Below, in pieces: positions 36,101-44,649 of a stretch of 64,000 bases of DNA (its first letter is position 1; the number at the start of each line of letters is the position of its first letter). The position numbers and the translations under genes were made by a program. Below the pieces are notes generated by a model, which was not told the origin of the DNA, searched no databases, and saw nothing but the letters and a program-made list of their open reading frames with translations. This DNA is from Kiloniella litopenaei (GTDB taxonomy: Bacteria > Pseudomonadota > Alphaproteobacteria > Kiloniellales > Kiloniellaceae), in assembly GCF_000982415.1 (NCBI RefSeq), contig NZ_LANI01000005.1:248001-312000 (forward strand), written 5' to 3'.

Positions 36101-36620
36101 GCAGGATGATGGTACACGGTTTAAGCGGGGACGGATTATTCACCGACTTTTACAAACATTGCCGGATTTACCAAAAGAAAAGTGGGAACCGTCAGGGCGA
36201 CGATTCCTGGAATCGCCTCTGCACGAATTAGATTCTGATCAGGTTGATATGTTATTGGGTGAAACATTATCTGTTCTCAATCACCCGGAGTATCAGGATA
36301 TTTTTGGTGAAGGTAGCCGGGCGGAAGTGCCTGTTGTTGGGCTGGTGCATCGCGATGGGGATGTGGAAGTTATCTCTGGTCAGGTTGATCGCCTGATTAT
36401 AACGGATAGCAAAGTAAAAATTATTGACTATAAAACCAATCGTCCACCACCCAAAAAAGTCGAAAAAGTTCACCGCGCCTATCTGCGCCAAATGGCAGCC
36501 TATCGTACGGTTTTGAGGCAAATTTACCCGAATTATCAAATAGAAGCGCACCTGTTGTGGACCGATGAAGCCCGCTTAATGCACTTGCCGGATAACATTC
36601 TTGTACAATATGAACCTTGA
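33141..36620 (+). CDS. addA: AddA, helicase-nuclease subunit
   Basis: A 1159-aa UvrD/Rep-type helicase joined to a RecB nuclease domain. Walker A is GASAGAGKTKVLTDR, motif II VLIDEAQDTNPEQW, motif III GDVKQSIYSFQRA, motif VI LLYVALTRAEDRL. The nuclease motif GQVDRLIITDSKVKIIDYKTNR lies near the C-terminus (key residues Asp, Asp, Lys). ATG 33141 overlaps the addB stop and has GAGGGGG upstream; the frame is open from 33114. Together with AddB it makes ssDNA tails for RecA loading. Confidence 0.95.
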   Translation: MTLRIDDILRQATNEQRQAADPTTSVWVGASAGAGKTKVLTDRILNLLLSGSEPGKILALTFTKAAAAEMANRLSDKLAGWSTIPEDDLIKELEKLFGRKASLDELQTARRLFARVLDTPGGMKIQTIHAFCQSLLGRFPLEAGVAPNFQILDDRSAEELLFRSREDVLSGRGGLTEQTVTDALECITAYTQEQSFGSLVQEIIRERGRISDLLAEYGDQQGLNRIIYETLGVDSNSNATDLLNAACGDGAFNAIQLSHAADALLQGAKSDQERGYLLKNWLESQPETRCEKYSEYRGIFFTQAGEIRSRLATKGALSVLPQLPDILIAEAERLIRLNEKLNAIGVAKATSSLLDLGTAILSRYERYKETRAFLDYDDLILKTRDLLTGERAVAWVLFKLDGGIDHVLIDEAQDTNPEQWEVVAALCNEFFDGEGAREDIRTIFAVGDVKQSIYSFQRADPAKFEQMREHFEKRVEIAQQKWQGISLDVSFRSTPSVLATVDQVFSYPSAADGVAFHDDRLKHQPVRLGQAGRVELWPLMVSEGGTEDTPWTLPLAQEAEMESRARLASVLARRIHYWTLAEAGIDDPVCQLPSQGRRIDPGDILILVRRRNAFVEELVRELKTLAVPVSGVDRMVLTDQMAVMDLVALGRFLLLPEDDLTLATVLKGPLLGLDEDQLFELAYNRKGSLWSRLRDKAKTNDVFARAAGFLNGLLARADFTPPFELFSHILGPLDGRKLLLSRLGPDARDPIEEFLSLALAYEREETPSLEGFLHWLEVGDQEIKRDLEQGGGAVRIMTVHGSKGLQAPVVILPDTTQIPQADRGVVWLKEQGNLPVWSPRTAMNTEIISSARDQLRKDGLREYRRLLYVALTRAEDRLVICGWTGAREPSEDSWYALAQTALDEHGKEVEFAFPEDPTGPWTAMGRVQENTQEGQIKAGKEEVAVDHFDGSLPAWAFVDPDQEPVPPRPLAPSRAKDDEPPVRSPLGQDDGTRFKRGRIIHRLLQTLPDLPKEKWEPSGRRFLESPLHELDSDQVDMLLGETLSVLNHPEYQDIFGEGSRAEVPVVGLVHRDGDVEVISGQVDRLIITDSKVKIIDYKTNRPPPKKVEKVHRAYLRQMAAYRTVLRQIYPNYQIEAHLLWTDEARLMHLPDNILVQYEP

Positions 36621-36719
36621 CGTCGGGGGACCTGCATCCCTACATTCATGCTGACGATGTGATGGGAAGCACAAGATAGCTGATCCCATTGCACATAAAC
36701 AAATGGCAAGAGGTATAAT

Positions 36720-37043
36720 ATGTCAACGATCGCAATCAGCGACGATTCTTTTGAAGCCGACGTTCTTAAAGCGGATGTCCCTGTTCTTGTGGATTTCTGG
36801 GCTGAATGGTGTGGCCCTTGTAAAATGATCGCACCGGCATTGGATGAAATCGCCGCAGAAATGGACGGTTCCCTTACTATTGCCAAGCTTAACATTGACG
36901 AAAATTCAATGACTCCACAGCAATATGGCGTTCGTGGCATTCCGACACTGCTTATTTTTAAAGGTGGTGAAGTGGTTGCCCAGAAAGTAGGCGCTATTGC
37001 CAAAGGTCAGCTAAAAGAGTGGATTACATCTTCTCTTGCATAA
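36720..37043 (+). CDS. trxA: Thioredoxin
   Basis: A 107-aa classical thioredoxin, active site AEWCGPCKM near residue 35, with the conserved cis-proline segment [15 protein letters not shown] lies six bases before ATG 36720. It follows addA as in Caulobacter and many other alphaproteobacteria, and ends at a strong terminator. It reduces disulphides in cytoplasmic proteins such as ribonucleotide reductase. Confidence 0.97.
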   Translation: MSTIAISDDSFEADVLKADVPVLVDFWAEWCGPCKMIAPALDEIAAEMDGSLTIAKLNIDENSMTPQQYGVRGIPTLLIFKGGEVVAQKVGAIAKGQLKEWITSSLA

Positions 37044-37078
37044 GATAGAGCAGCGTATTTGACGCGCTGTCTCGAGAT

Positions 37079-37107
37079 AAAAGCCCTGCATTTTGCGGGG
37101 CTTTTTT
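37079..37107 (+). terminator. trxA terminator
   Basis: AAAAGCCCTGC (37079-37089) with GCGGGGCTTTT (37095-37105), one G-U pair, a 5-nt loop and a run of six T. Confidence 0.9.
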
Positions 37108-37193
37108 ATGTGGAATTATCGGAACACTAACAGGCACACAGATCGTGCGTTATAACGGTTATCTGGTTCCAGCAAGGCGCAAGCCGGGTATAG

Positions 37194-37388
37194 TTAATGG
37201 TGCACTTCATCGGTGCAGAGAATGCCCCCTGCACCCCAGTTTTCTTTATGAACATCGTCTATTACGACATACACCGCTTCGGTATTGCAGCCTGTGATTC
37301 GGGCCGTTTCTTCGGTCAATGTTTTGACCAGAGCTCGTTTTTGCTCAAGTGAACGACCTTGGAACATTTCCACACGGATTATCGGCAT
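37194..37388 (-). CDS. 4-oxalocrotonate tautomerase family protein
   Basis: A 64-aa single-domain tautomerase. After removal of Met1 the catalytic Pro is N-terminal (MPIIRVEMFQGR), and the conserved RALVKTLTEE helix and VYVVIDDV strand follow. Such proteins form hexamers and tautomerise small keto acids. The natural substrate is unknown. It stands alone, convergent with trxA and downstream of folC. Confidence 0.88.
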   Translation of the reverse strand: MPIIRVEMFQGRSLEQKRALVKTLTEETARITGCNTEAVYVVIDDVHKENWGAGGILCTDEVHH

Positions 37389-37486
37389 GGTTTCGTCCTC
37401 TTTCTAGGTTGAATCAGAATAGAGGCTTTTAGCCAAAAAAGCTAGGATTTGTGTTGGACAAAGAGTCGTGAAAATAATGTATCTGG

Positions 37487-38770
37487 TTATTGGCTTTCTG
37501 CGAGGATATGACCCGCGAGATAGAGTGAACCACAAATCAGAATGCGACCGGGTTCTTCCCGGGCAAGAATTTCTTCAACGGCTTGTTGTGCCGAAGCGCA
37601 TGCTTGGGCATCAAAACCGGCTTCAACTGCATGTGCGGCAGCTTCTTCAGCACTAAGTGAAGCTGCTTCAAAAGGGATTTCAATTGCGCGCAGGCTTGAT
37701 CCAAGCGGCGCCAGCGGGCGCAGATAATCTGTGGCAGCTTTTGTATTGAGCATGCCATAGATTATATGAACCGGTTTGTCCTGCCACGTCTTGAGAATTG
37801 TTGCCAAGGCAAGTCCAGCTGATTCGTTGTGACCGCCATCAAGCCAAAGTTCGCAACCTTCGGGAAGGAGGTCGGGCAATAGACCTGTGGTCAATCGCTG
37901 CATCCGACCGGGCCAATAGGCCTTGGTCAAACCTTCTTTGATCGTATCCGTTTTCAGATCAAAAGAACTCGCCAGAATATCAGTGGCGGCGACGGCCAAA
38001 GCGGCATTTTCAACCTGATGTTCACCGAGAAGATTTGGGTTCGGATAGCGCTCTTCTCCGTTTCGACCACTAAAAAGGAAACCATCGGTATCTGGTGTTA
38101 CTGTCCAGTCTTCACCTTCGATATAGAGTTCAGCGCCAATCTCAGTCGCACGGGCCTTTATAACGTCGAGGGCAGCTTTGGGTTGCTTGCCAACCACGCA
38201 GAGAACGCCGGGTTTGAGAATGCCGGCTTTTTCTGCGGCTATTTCTTCAATGGTATCCCCTAGGAACTGCGTGTGGTCGACGGAAATAGGGGTGATAGCT
38301 GTCAGGGCTGGCTGTGCGACCATATTGGTGGCATCCAGGCGACCGCCCAGGCCTGTTTCAAGCAGCAAAGCATCCGCTTTGTGACGGCTATAGGCCAGGA
38401 ATGCAGCAACGGTTGTCACTTCGAAGAAGGTTATGGAATCAGGGCCATTGACCTTTTCGCACTCTTCAAGCAGGGCGACCAGTTCATCTTCGGAAATTAG
38501 CTCTCCGGCCAGTCTGATGCGCTCGTGGAACTTTACCAGATGCGGAGAAGTGTAGAGATGAACATCCTTGTCATGCGCTTCCAAGATCGCCCTGAGATAG
38601 GCAAGGAAAGATCCTTTCCCATTAGTTCCGGCAACATGAATAACCGGGGGTAATTTTTCTTCCGGGTGATCGAGCAACCCCAGCAACCGCTCGACGCGTC
38701 TGAGGGACAGATCAATAATTTTTGGATGCAAGAGGCTAAGGCGCTCTAAGACGATATCACTCCGGCGCAT
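37487..38770 (-). CDS. folC: Folylpolyglutamate/dihydrofolate synthase
   Basis: A 427-aa Mur-ligase-type enzyme that adds glutamate to dihydropteroate and tetrahydrofolate. The P-loop is VAGTNGKGSFLAYL near residue 47, the second nucleotide signature ETGLGGRLDATNM near 140, ISVDHTQFLG follows, and the C-terminal domain has WLDGGHNESAG. It is the last gene of the minus-strand trp-accD run. I saw no clear terminator after it. Confidence 0.95.
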   Translation of the reverse strand: MRRSDIVLERLSLLHPKIIDLSLRRVERLLGLLDHPEEKLPPVIHVAGTNGKGSFLAYLRAILEAHDKDVHLYTSPHLVKFHERIRLAGELISEDELVALLEECEKVNGPDSITFFEVTTVAAFLAYSRHKADALLLETGLGGRLDATNMVAQPALTAITPISVDHTQFLGDTIEEIAAEKAGILKPGVLCVVGKQPKAALDVIKARATEIGAELYIEGEDWTVTPDTDGFLFSGRNGEERYPNPNLLGEHQVENAALAVAATDILASSFDLKTDTIKEGLTKAYWPGRMQRLTTGLLPDLLPEGCELWLDGGHNESAGLALATILKTWQDKPVHIIYGMLNTKAATDYLRPLAPLGSSLRAIEIPFEAASLSAEEAAAHAVEAGFDAQACASAQQAVEEILAREEPGRILICGSLYLAGHILAESQ

Positions 38771-38882
38771 GGTTATATCTCTACCTGATAGAAGTTTAGT
38801 ACTGGTTTTTCGCCTTACCTCTTTTGTTTATGCACTCTGGTATCTAATGCAGAGAATTTACAAAGAGGGAAGCAAACCCGGC

Positions 38883-39809
38883 TTATTCAACCGGGTTGTT
38901 CTTTTCCGCAGTTTCTTCTTTTGTCTCTTCAGTGCCCTTAAGTGGTAAAATCTCAGCTGAAGGTCCCTTTTGAGTCAAAAGATTGAAAACACGAATAAGA
39001 GTGTCACGTAAATCATGGCGGTGAACCACCATGTCAACCATGCCATGTTCCAGAAGATACTCGGCGGTCTGGAAGCCTTCCGGTAGCTTTTCCCGGATGG
39101 TTTCTTCGATCACGCGCTTTCCTGCAAAACCAATATTGGCTTGTGGTTCGGCAATGGCAATATCGCCTAGCATTGCAAAGGATGCTGAAACACCACCAGT
39201 GGTTGGATCGGTCAAAAGAACGACATAGGGAAGTCCGGCATCCTTGACCATATCGACCGCAATGATTGAGCGCGGCATTTGCATGAGGGAGAGAATGCCC
39301 TCTTGCATCCGGGCACCCCCGGAAGCCGGGATGACCAGCAAAGGTGCTTCCTGAAGAACGGCCAATTTCGCTGCTGTCAGTAGCCCTTCGCCAACGGCGG
39401 TTCCCATGGAGCCGCCCATGTAGGAAAAGTTGAAGACGGCAACAACTGTTTGCATGCCACCCATGGTGCCACGGGCAACAATGATGGCTTCCTTGTCTTC
39501 ATTCTTGGCATTCGCATCTTTGATGCGGTCGGTATATCTTTTCAGATCCTTGAATTTAAGTGGGTCTGTGATGGTCTTTGGCAATTCAACGAGAGTGTAA
39601 TCACCGTCATCAAAAAGAGTCTCAAGGCGTTTTCTCGCAGAGATCCGCATGTGATGTCCGCTATAGGGACAGACCCAGAGGTTCTTTTCCAATTCCTTCT
39701 TGAAAATCATCTGGCCTGTGGCAGGTGATTTTACCCATAGATCATCTGGTGTATCTTTCTGTACCAGCGCACGGATCTTCGGGCGGACGTAGTTGGAAAT
39801 CCAGTTCAT
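38883..39809 (-). CDS. accD: Acetyl-CoA carboxylase carboxyltransferase subunit beta
   Basis: A 308-aa subunit that, with AccA, transfers CO2 from biotin to acetyl-CoA in fatty acid synthesis. The carboxyltransferase core is normal (MGGSMGTAVGEG, ASGGARMQEG, TTGGVSASFAMLGD). The N-terminal zinc ribbon of E. coli AccD is eroded: the segment WVKSPATGQMIFKKELEKN has no cysteine where CxxC is expected, and only one cysteine remains in WVCPYSGHH. Zinc binding there is unlikely. The order trpA-accD-folC is common in alphaproteobacteria. An acidic tail of about 25 residues ends the protein. Confidence 0.95.
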   Translation of the reverse strand: MNWISNYVRPKIRALVQKDTPDDLWVKSPATGQMIFKKELEKNLWVCPYSGHHMRISARKRLETLFDDGDYTLVELPKTITDPLKFKDLKRYTDRIKDANAKNEDKEAIIVARGTMGGMQTVVAVFNFSYMGGSMGTAVGEGLLTAAKLAVLQEAPLLVIPASGGARMQEGILSLMQMPRSIIAVDMVKDAGLPYVVLLTDPTTGGVSASFAMLGDIAIAEPQANIGFAGKRVIEETIREKLPEGFQTAEYLLEHGMVDMVVHRHDLRDTLIRVFNLLTQKGPSAEILPLKGTEETKEETAEKNNPVE

Positions 39810-39832
39810 GCTTTCTGCCTTACTTGTTTCAA

Positions 39833-40663
39833 TTAAGTACGGGATCCACGTACACCGTCAGCAAGTGTACGTACGTATCCCAATACAGCTTGGCTGAGGC
39901 CAGGTTTCGCCTGGTTATCGTCATCCAAGTTTTCTTTCAATCTATCAATAATTGCAGAGCCAACAACAGCGGCGTCTGCAACTGATGCTACGTTAGCGGC
40001 CTGTTCGGGTGTCCGAATGCCAAAGCCAACGGCAACAGGTAAATCTGTTTCGGCTTTCAGGCGGGCAACTGCGTCGTGGATCGCACTATCTGACGCGGCG
40101 GCAGTACCTGTAATGCCAAGGATGGATACGTAATATACAAAACCACTCGTGTTGTTAAGTACTTTCGGTAATCTACCGCCAACTGTAGTTGGCGTTGTCA
40201 GGCGGATGAAGTGCAAACCCTGTTCCAGAGCTGGAATACAGAACTCCTCATCATGCTCTGGCGGTAGATCAACAATAATAAAGCCGTCAACACCAGCTTC
40301 TTTAGCATCGACGAGAAATTTATCAACACCATAGATATAGATTGGGTTGTAATAGCCCATCAGGATAATTGGCGTATCCTGATTGTCTTTTCTAAAGGAG
40401 CGGACAAGATCAAGAGTTTTGCTCAGTGTCATGCCATTGCGCAAAGCCCGCAAGCTGGATGCCTGAATAGCAGGGCCATCGGCCATCGGGTCGGAAAAGG
40501 GCATGCCAAGTTCGATGATATCAGCACCGGCTTCTGGCAGGCCTTTTACGACTTCAAGGCTGGTTTCGAAGTCGGGATCACCTGCGGTTACAAAAGTAAC
40601 GAGGCCGCCTCGACCTTCTTCTTTCAGGTCCGCAAAACGTTTTTCAAGTCTGGTTTGGCTCAT
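39833..40663 (-). CDS. trpA: Tryptophan synthase alpha subunit
   Basis: A 276-aa TIM-barrel subunit that cleaves indole-3-glycerol phosphate and passes indole to TrpB. Catalytic Glu and Asp are in [16 protein letters not shown] near residues 50-62, and the phosphate-binding loop is [11 protein letters not shown] near 215. It lies 12 bases downstream of trpB on the same strand. Confidence 0.97.
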   Translation of the reverse strand: MSQTRLEKRFADLKEEGRGGLVTFVTAGDPDFETSLEVVKGLPEAGADIIELGMPFSDPMADGPAIQASSLRALRNGMTLSKTLDLVRSFRKDNQDTPIILMGYYNPIYIYGVDKFLVDAKEAGVDGFIIVDLPPEHDEEFCIPALEQGLHFIRLTTPTTVGGRLPKVLNNTSGFVYYVSILGITGTAAASDSAIHDAVARLKAETDLPVAVGFGIRTPEQAANVASVADAAVVGSAIIDRLKENLDDDNQAKPGLSQAVLGYVRTLADGVRGSRT

Positions 40664-40675
40664 GATATCTTCCCC

Positions 40676-41887
40676 CTAGATCTTTACGCCGAGTGCTTCG
40701 GCAACTGTAAAGATATCTTTGTCACCTCGACCACAGAGGTTCATGAGGATGATTTTGTCTTTGTCCATGTCCGGTGCGATCTTGGTTACATGGGCCAATG
40801 CGTGTGCTGGCTCCAGTGCAGGGATAATTCCCTCTATTTTTGACAGCATCTGGAATGCTTCCAAAGCTTCGCTATCGGATGCAGAGGCGTAGTTCACGCG
40901 ACCAATGTCGTGCAGCCATGAATGTTCCGGACCAATGCCAGGATAGTCGAGACCAGCAGAGATTGAATGCGCATCTTGAATCTGTCCATCTTCATCCTGT
41001 AACAGGAAGGTTCTGTTACCATGAAGAACACCGGGCTTGCCACCTGTTAGAGACGCGGCGTGCTTATCGGTTTTAACGCCGAAGCCAGCGGCTTCAACAC
41101 CTGTGATTGCCACTTCTTTGTCATCCAGGAACGGATGGAACAGGCCAATCGCGTTAGAGCCACCACCGATGCAAGCAACGAGCTGATCAGGTAAACGGCC
41201 TTCGGCTTCGCGCATTTGTTCTTTTGCTTCGCGGCCAATAATGGACTGGAAGTCACGGACCATCATCGGATAGGGGTGCGGACCAGCAGCAGTCCCGATG
41301 ATATAGAATGTTTCTTCAACATTGGTCACCCAATCACGAAGCGCATCGTTCATGGCATCTTTCAGGGTGCCTGTCCCACTTTCAACGCCGATAACTTCAG
41401 CACCCAGCAATTTCATGCGGAAAACGTTTGGAGCCTGTCGCGCAATATCGGTTGCACCCATGTAAACAACACAGGGAAGATTGAAAAGGGCACAGAAGGT
41501 TGCCGTTGCAACACCGTGCTGTCCGGCACCTGTTTCTGCGATTATGCGTTTTTTACCCATACGTTTGGCCAGAAGAATCTGTCCGAGAACGTTATTCGCT
41601 TTGTGCGATCCGGTGTGGTTTAACTCATCGCGTTTGAAGTAAATCTTTGCGCCGCCTAGCTCATTGGTCAGGCGCTCTGCAAAGTAAAGGGGACTTGGAC
41701 GGCCAACATAGTGTTTGGCGTAATAGTCGTAATCTTTTTGAAATGAAGGGTCAGCCTTGGCTGCATCATAGGCTTTTTCGACTTCGAGAATAAGCGGCAT
41801 CAATGTTTCAGCGACATAGCGACCGCCAAAAATACCAAAATGCCCGCGCTCATCAGGGCCGTTCATATAAGAATTAGGTGTTGTCAT
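40676..41887 (-). CDS. trpB: Tryptophan synthase beta subunit
   Basis: A 403-aa PLP enzyme that joins indole and serine. The PLP lysine is in [15 protein letters not shown], catalytic Glu in AETGAGQHG, and the phosphate-binding GGGSNAIG loop is present. It is a TrpB1-type protein with the COMM region intact. Its codons favour GTT, CGT and ACC, suggesting good expression. Confidence 0.97.
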   Translation of the reverse strand: MTTPNSYMNGPDERGHFGIFGGRYVAETLMPLILEVEKAYDAAKADPSFQKDYDYYAKHYVGRPSPLYFAERLTNELGGAKIYFKRDELNHTGSHKANNVLGQILLAKRMGKKRIIAETGAGQHGVATATFCALFNLPCVVYMGATDIARQAPNVFRMKLLGAEVIGVESGTGTLKDAMNDALRDWVTNVEETFYIIGTAAGPHPYPMMVRDFQSIIGREAKEQMREAEGRLPDQLVACIGGGSNAIGLFHPFLDDKEVAITGVEAAGFGVKTDKHAASLTGGKPGVLHGNRTFLLQDEDGQIQDAHSISAGLDYPGIGPEHSWLHDIGRVNYASASDSEALEAFQMLSKIEGIIPALEPAHALAHVTKIAPDMDKDKIILMNLCGRGDKDIFTVAEALGVKI

Positions 41888-41974
41888 ATCTACTCTGCAA
41901 CCTTATCGGATCTCTATGATCTATCTTGGGCGGACTTTGCCTGAAAAGCCACCATCCTGCAAGGGATGCGATGC

Positions 41975-42856
41975 TCAGATCTTTAATATCTTGAAAAGAA
42001 TTGGTGCTCCATAACTGGACCATAATCCGGCAATGGTACCAACGACGAAGGTAAGGATTAAAATAAGCTCTATTTCTTTCCCCGGTGCAATGTCGATTAA
42101 AAGCGCCAAGGGCGGCAAGCCAAGCAAAGGTCGAAGAGCAAGCTTGAGCTTTTTTCCGGGTTTCGGCGGATGTTTTCCATCCAAAAGGGCAAGGCCGAGA
42201 AGCCAGCCGAATAAAAGACCAGGCACAATAATAATGTTGTCGGCTTTGACGGGGCGCAGAGGATGTCCTGCGTTTTCAATCCAGCTTTGGGGGACAATTT
42301 GCTGACCAGCATGAACAGCAGCCCATAGTCCAAATGCCATCAAAACAGCACAAAAGACGAAGGAGCCGGAAACCCGGATGGTAAAGTTACTTCTTTGCCA
42401 CCAATGTGTTGCGGGTTTTTCCAGCAAGAATATAGCGATGAGCAATAAAACACCAATTGTCCAACCAGAGAGGACTTGTTCCACGCTGTGTACATTACCG
42501 ACAATTCTGGTCCAACCTGTGAGAATCACGATTGCTGCGGCAAGAAAATAGGCCCAACGTCGCCGGGAAGATTTGGCGAGAATGCCATAGAAAAGCGGTG
42601 GCGTTTGTGCATGCCCCGAAGGCATACCGTAAGAAGTACTTCTCTCAATCGCAACAAGATCAGGATTTACCCAATAAGGCCGTGGTTGTGCAAAAGCCAT
42701 TTTGAGGGTTTGTTGAACCGAACTCGAAAGGCAGAGAGCAAACCAAAGTCGCGTGCCCAGTCTGGGACAGATCATCCAATGGATGCAAACCGTCGCAACG
42801 ATAAAAAGCTGTATCTCGCCAAAGTGTGTAAGAAAAGCAACGACAGAATCTGGCAT
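41975..42856 (-). CDS. PAP2-family membrane phosphatase-like protein
   Basis: A 293-aa polytopic membrane protein inserted between trpF and trpB. PAP2 motifs: C1 KMAFAQPRP (Lys52 to Pro60), C2 PSGH at 79-82, C3 TRIVGNVHSVEQ with Arg117 and His123. The Asp expected four residues after the C3 His is Gln127, with Glu126 beside it. Family members dephosphorylate lipid phosphates such as undecaprenyl diphosphate or phosphatidylglycerophosphate. Whether this one is fully active is uncertain. Its start lies 14 bases downstream of the trpF stop, so it is co-transcribed with trp genes. Confidence 0.75.
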   Translation of the reverse strand: MPDSVVAFLTHFGEIQLFIVATVCIHWMICPRLGTRLWFALCLSSSVQQTLKMAFAQPRPYWVNPDLVAIERSTSYGMPSGHAQTPPLFYGILAKSSRRRWAYFLAAAIVILTGWTRIVGNVHSVEQVLSGWTIGVLLLIAIFLLEKPATHWWQRSNFTIRVSGSFVFCAVLMAFGLWAAVHAGQQIVPQSWIENAGHPLRPVKADNIIIVPGLLFGWLLGLALLDGKHPPKPGKKLKLALRPLLGLPPLALLIDIAPGKEIELILILTFVVGTIAGLWSSYGAPILFKILKI

Positions 42857-42870
42857 TAGATACTCCGAGA

Positions 42871-43518
42871 TCAGGTGCTCTTGGCTTTGGATGTAAAGGA
42901 ATGAATCTTTTCGACTGATTTCAGCCCGGGTTTGTCTTCGACCCCGGAAGACACATCAACAGCGGGGGCGCCGGAAATTCGAACGGCGTCCTCTACATTA
43001 TCGCTATTCAGCCCACCAGCTAGCATCCATGGTCGTTTCCAGCTTTTCCCTGCCAGCAAACGCCAGTCAAAGGAGATAGCATTTCCGCCGGGGAGTGCAT
43101 CTTTAAGGTCTTTTGGAGGCTTGGCATCAAACAAAAGGCGATCAGAAACTTCCTCAAAAACAGAGACGGTTTCAAAATCTTTTTGCTCAGAAACCTTGAT
43201 GACCTTCATTATTTCCAGACCAAAGTTGCGTTTGATCTCGGCAACACGTTCCGGTGTTTCGCCACCGTGCAATTGAAGGATATCCAAAGGAACCTGTTCT
43301 GTGATTTGGTGAATTTCATCATCACTGGCATTGACAAGTAACCCCACCTTCTTAATGCCGGGCTTTACCTGTTTTGCAAGGGCTGCAGCCTGTTCTACAG
43401 AAACGTGACGGGGGCTTTTGGGGAAAAAGACAAAGCCAAGGTATTCCGCACCAGCTTCCAGTGCTGCGTTCAGAGCTTCGTTACTGTTTATACCGCAAAT
43501 TTTAACTTCAGTTGCCAA
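42871..43518 (-). CDS. trpF: Phosphoribosylanthranilate isomerase
   Basis: A 215-aa TIM-barrel enzyme of tryptophan synthesis. Catalytic Cys is in VKICGI near the N-terminus, the general acid Asp in LLFDAKPP, and phosphate is bound by LAGGLNSDNV and DVSSGVEDKPG. The open frame runs to 43608, but family comparison puts the start near TTG 43518 (MATEVKICGI); no good ATG is at hand, so the exact start is uncertain. It is followed by the PAP2 gene and trpBA. Confidence 0.93.
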   Translation of the reverse strand: MATEVKICGINSNEALNAALEAGAEYLGFVFFPKSPRHVSVEQAAALAKQVKPGIKKVGLLVNASDDEIHQITEQVPLDILQLHGGETPERVAEIKRNFGLEIMKVIKVSEQKDFETVSVFEEVSDRLLFDAKPPKDLKDALPGGNAISFDWRLLAGKSWKRPWMLAGGLNSDNVEDAVRISGAPAVDVSSGVEDKPGLKSVEKIHSFTSKAKST

Positions 43519-43591
43519 GGTACTTGCTCGCCTAGTCAGTTTTTGTTTCCTGCCCAAATATTTATAACATCCGGGCAGGAAAGCAAAAGCT

Positions 43592-44521
43592 TTAGGAGAA
43601 ACGATCAAGTATTTCTTGGTCGTTTGTTAGGCTGACATCTGTTTTGAAACAGTAATAATGCATATTGATGAAAGGGATATAGGATATCAATGTGATGGCC
43701 ATGCTAATAAGGTAAGATGGAATTACCAAAATGAGGAAGCCAGCTGAAAGAAGGGTTGCAGAAATGTCTGATGTTGAAGTGAGTTGATTAGCATTTAAGC
43801 CAATTGGTGAGAAAACAGCCCCAAAAATGGAGAAAATTAATCCAAGTACGAGTTGGATCACGATTGTTGCAACAATCATAATAAGGACAAGTAGGATAAA
43901 AGCGACAAAGATGCGTAGCCAGTTCTTACGTGTCGCGTTCCAGCTGTCGATAAAACCAAAGCGTTGATCAATAGCGGCCGCCGGGAAAATGTAGGATAAG
44001 CGAAGAAAAACAACGGCTAATGCCAACATTAGCAAAATTTGGATAACAGCTGTTATAATTCCCGGGCTACCAAGGTTTAAAAAGCCGAGTGGTATATTCA
44101 CGATAGTGGCTATTAAGACAACAATGATATTTAACAAAATCGCTTTGCCCAGAATGACAAAATGACATTTTTTGATGTTGAATATAAAAGTATTCTTAAG
44201 GGATGTATCTCCGTATCTTAAGAATTGTATCCACGCGGTATAAAACTGTATTGATATCAGAACGGATAGCAGCACAAAAACAAGTATCGCGATGAAGAAG
44301 CCAGTATGAAAATTAGAAAAATTTCCAGATGCCTCTTCACTAAACAGTGAGAGCCCAAAAACAATGCCGATCACAAGAATAATTGACCAAGATAAAATTG
44401 GTAAAATTGTAAATTTTAATGCTGTTTTTAGATTGCTGAATAGTGGAGAGAAAGCATTACTTAATGCTTTTCCCATCGTTATGGACCCGTCATCCACATA
44501 ATCATCTGTCACGACTGACAT
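43592..44521 (-). CDS. Polytopic membrane protein, paralogue A
   Basis: A 309-aa protein with about six hydrophobic segments and no enzymatic motif that I recognise. The signature FPAAAIDQRFGFIDSWNATRKNW is shared in pattern with the next gene (LPATAIGEKYTLSNSWKHTDRQGW), so the two are paralogues; key shared residues are A-AI, SW and the following W/R. The coding sequence is visibly AT-richer than the flanking trp and pyrF genes. ATG 44521 is preferred over 44542. Glycerophosphodiester-phosphodiesterase membrane-domain-like proteins have similar topology, but I cannot confirm it. Confidence 0.7.
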   Translation of the reverse strand: MSVVTDDYVDDGSITMGKALSNAFSPLFSNLKTALKFTILPILSWSIILVIGIVFGLSLFSEEASGNFSNFHTGFFIAILVFVLLSVLISIQFYTAWIQFLRYGDTSLKNTFIFNIKKCHFVILGKAILLNIIVVLIATIVNIPLGFLNLGSPGIITAVIQILLMLALAVVFLRLSYIFPAAAIDQRFGFIDSWNATRKNWLRIFVAFILLVLIMIVATIVIQLVLGLIFSIFGAVFSPIGLNANQLTSTSDISATLLSAGFLILVIPSYLISMAITLISYIPFINMHYYCFKTDVSLTNDQEILDRFS

Positions 44522-44649
44522 AATTTTTAGCCCCCAAAACATGTACTCATTGGTAGTAATGTGAAGAGAATATTCAATTAAGAAGAGGGCGGCAAACTCT
44601 AAAATCAGGTGTCAAAAAACTTAACACAAAATAAGGGCAGCAATAGTGG

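Noticed and set aside
36714-36719. Perfect TATAAT directly before the trxA ATG
   Set aside because: It is simply the spacer between AAGAGG and the start codon; a TTGCAC lies 19 bases upstream, but the resulting start site would fall inside the gene.
38883-39809. accD as a decaying gene because the zinc ribbon is lost
   Set aside because: The reading frame and catalytic core are complete, and loss of these cysteines also occurs in other alphaproteobacteria as far as I know.
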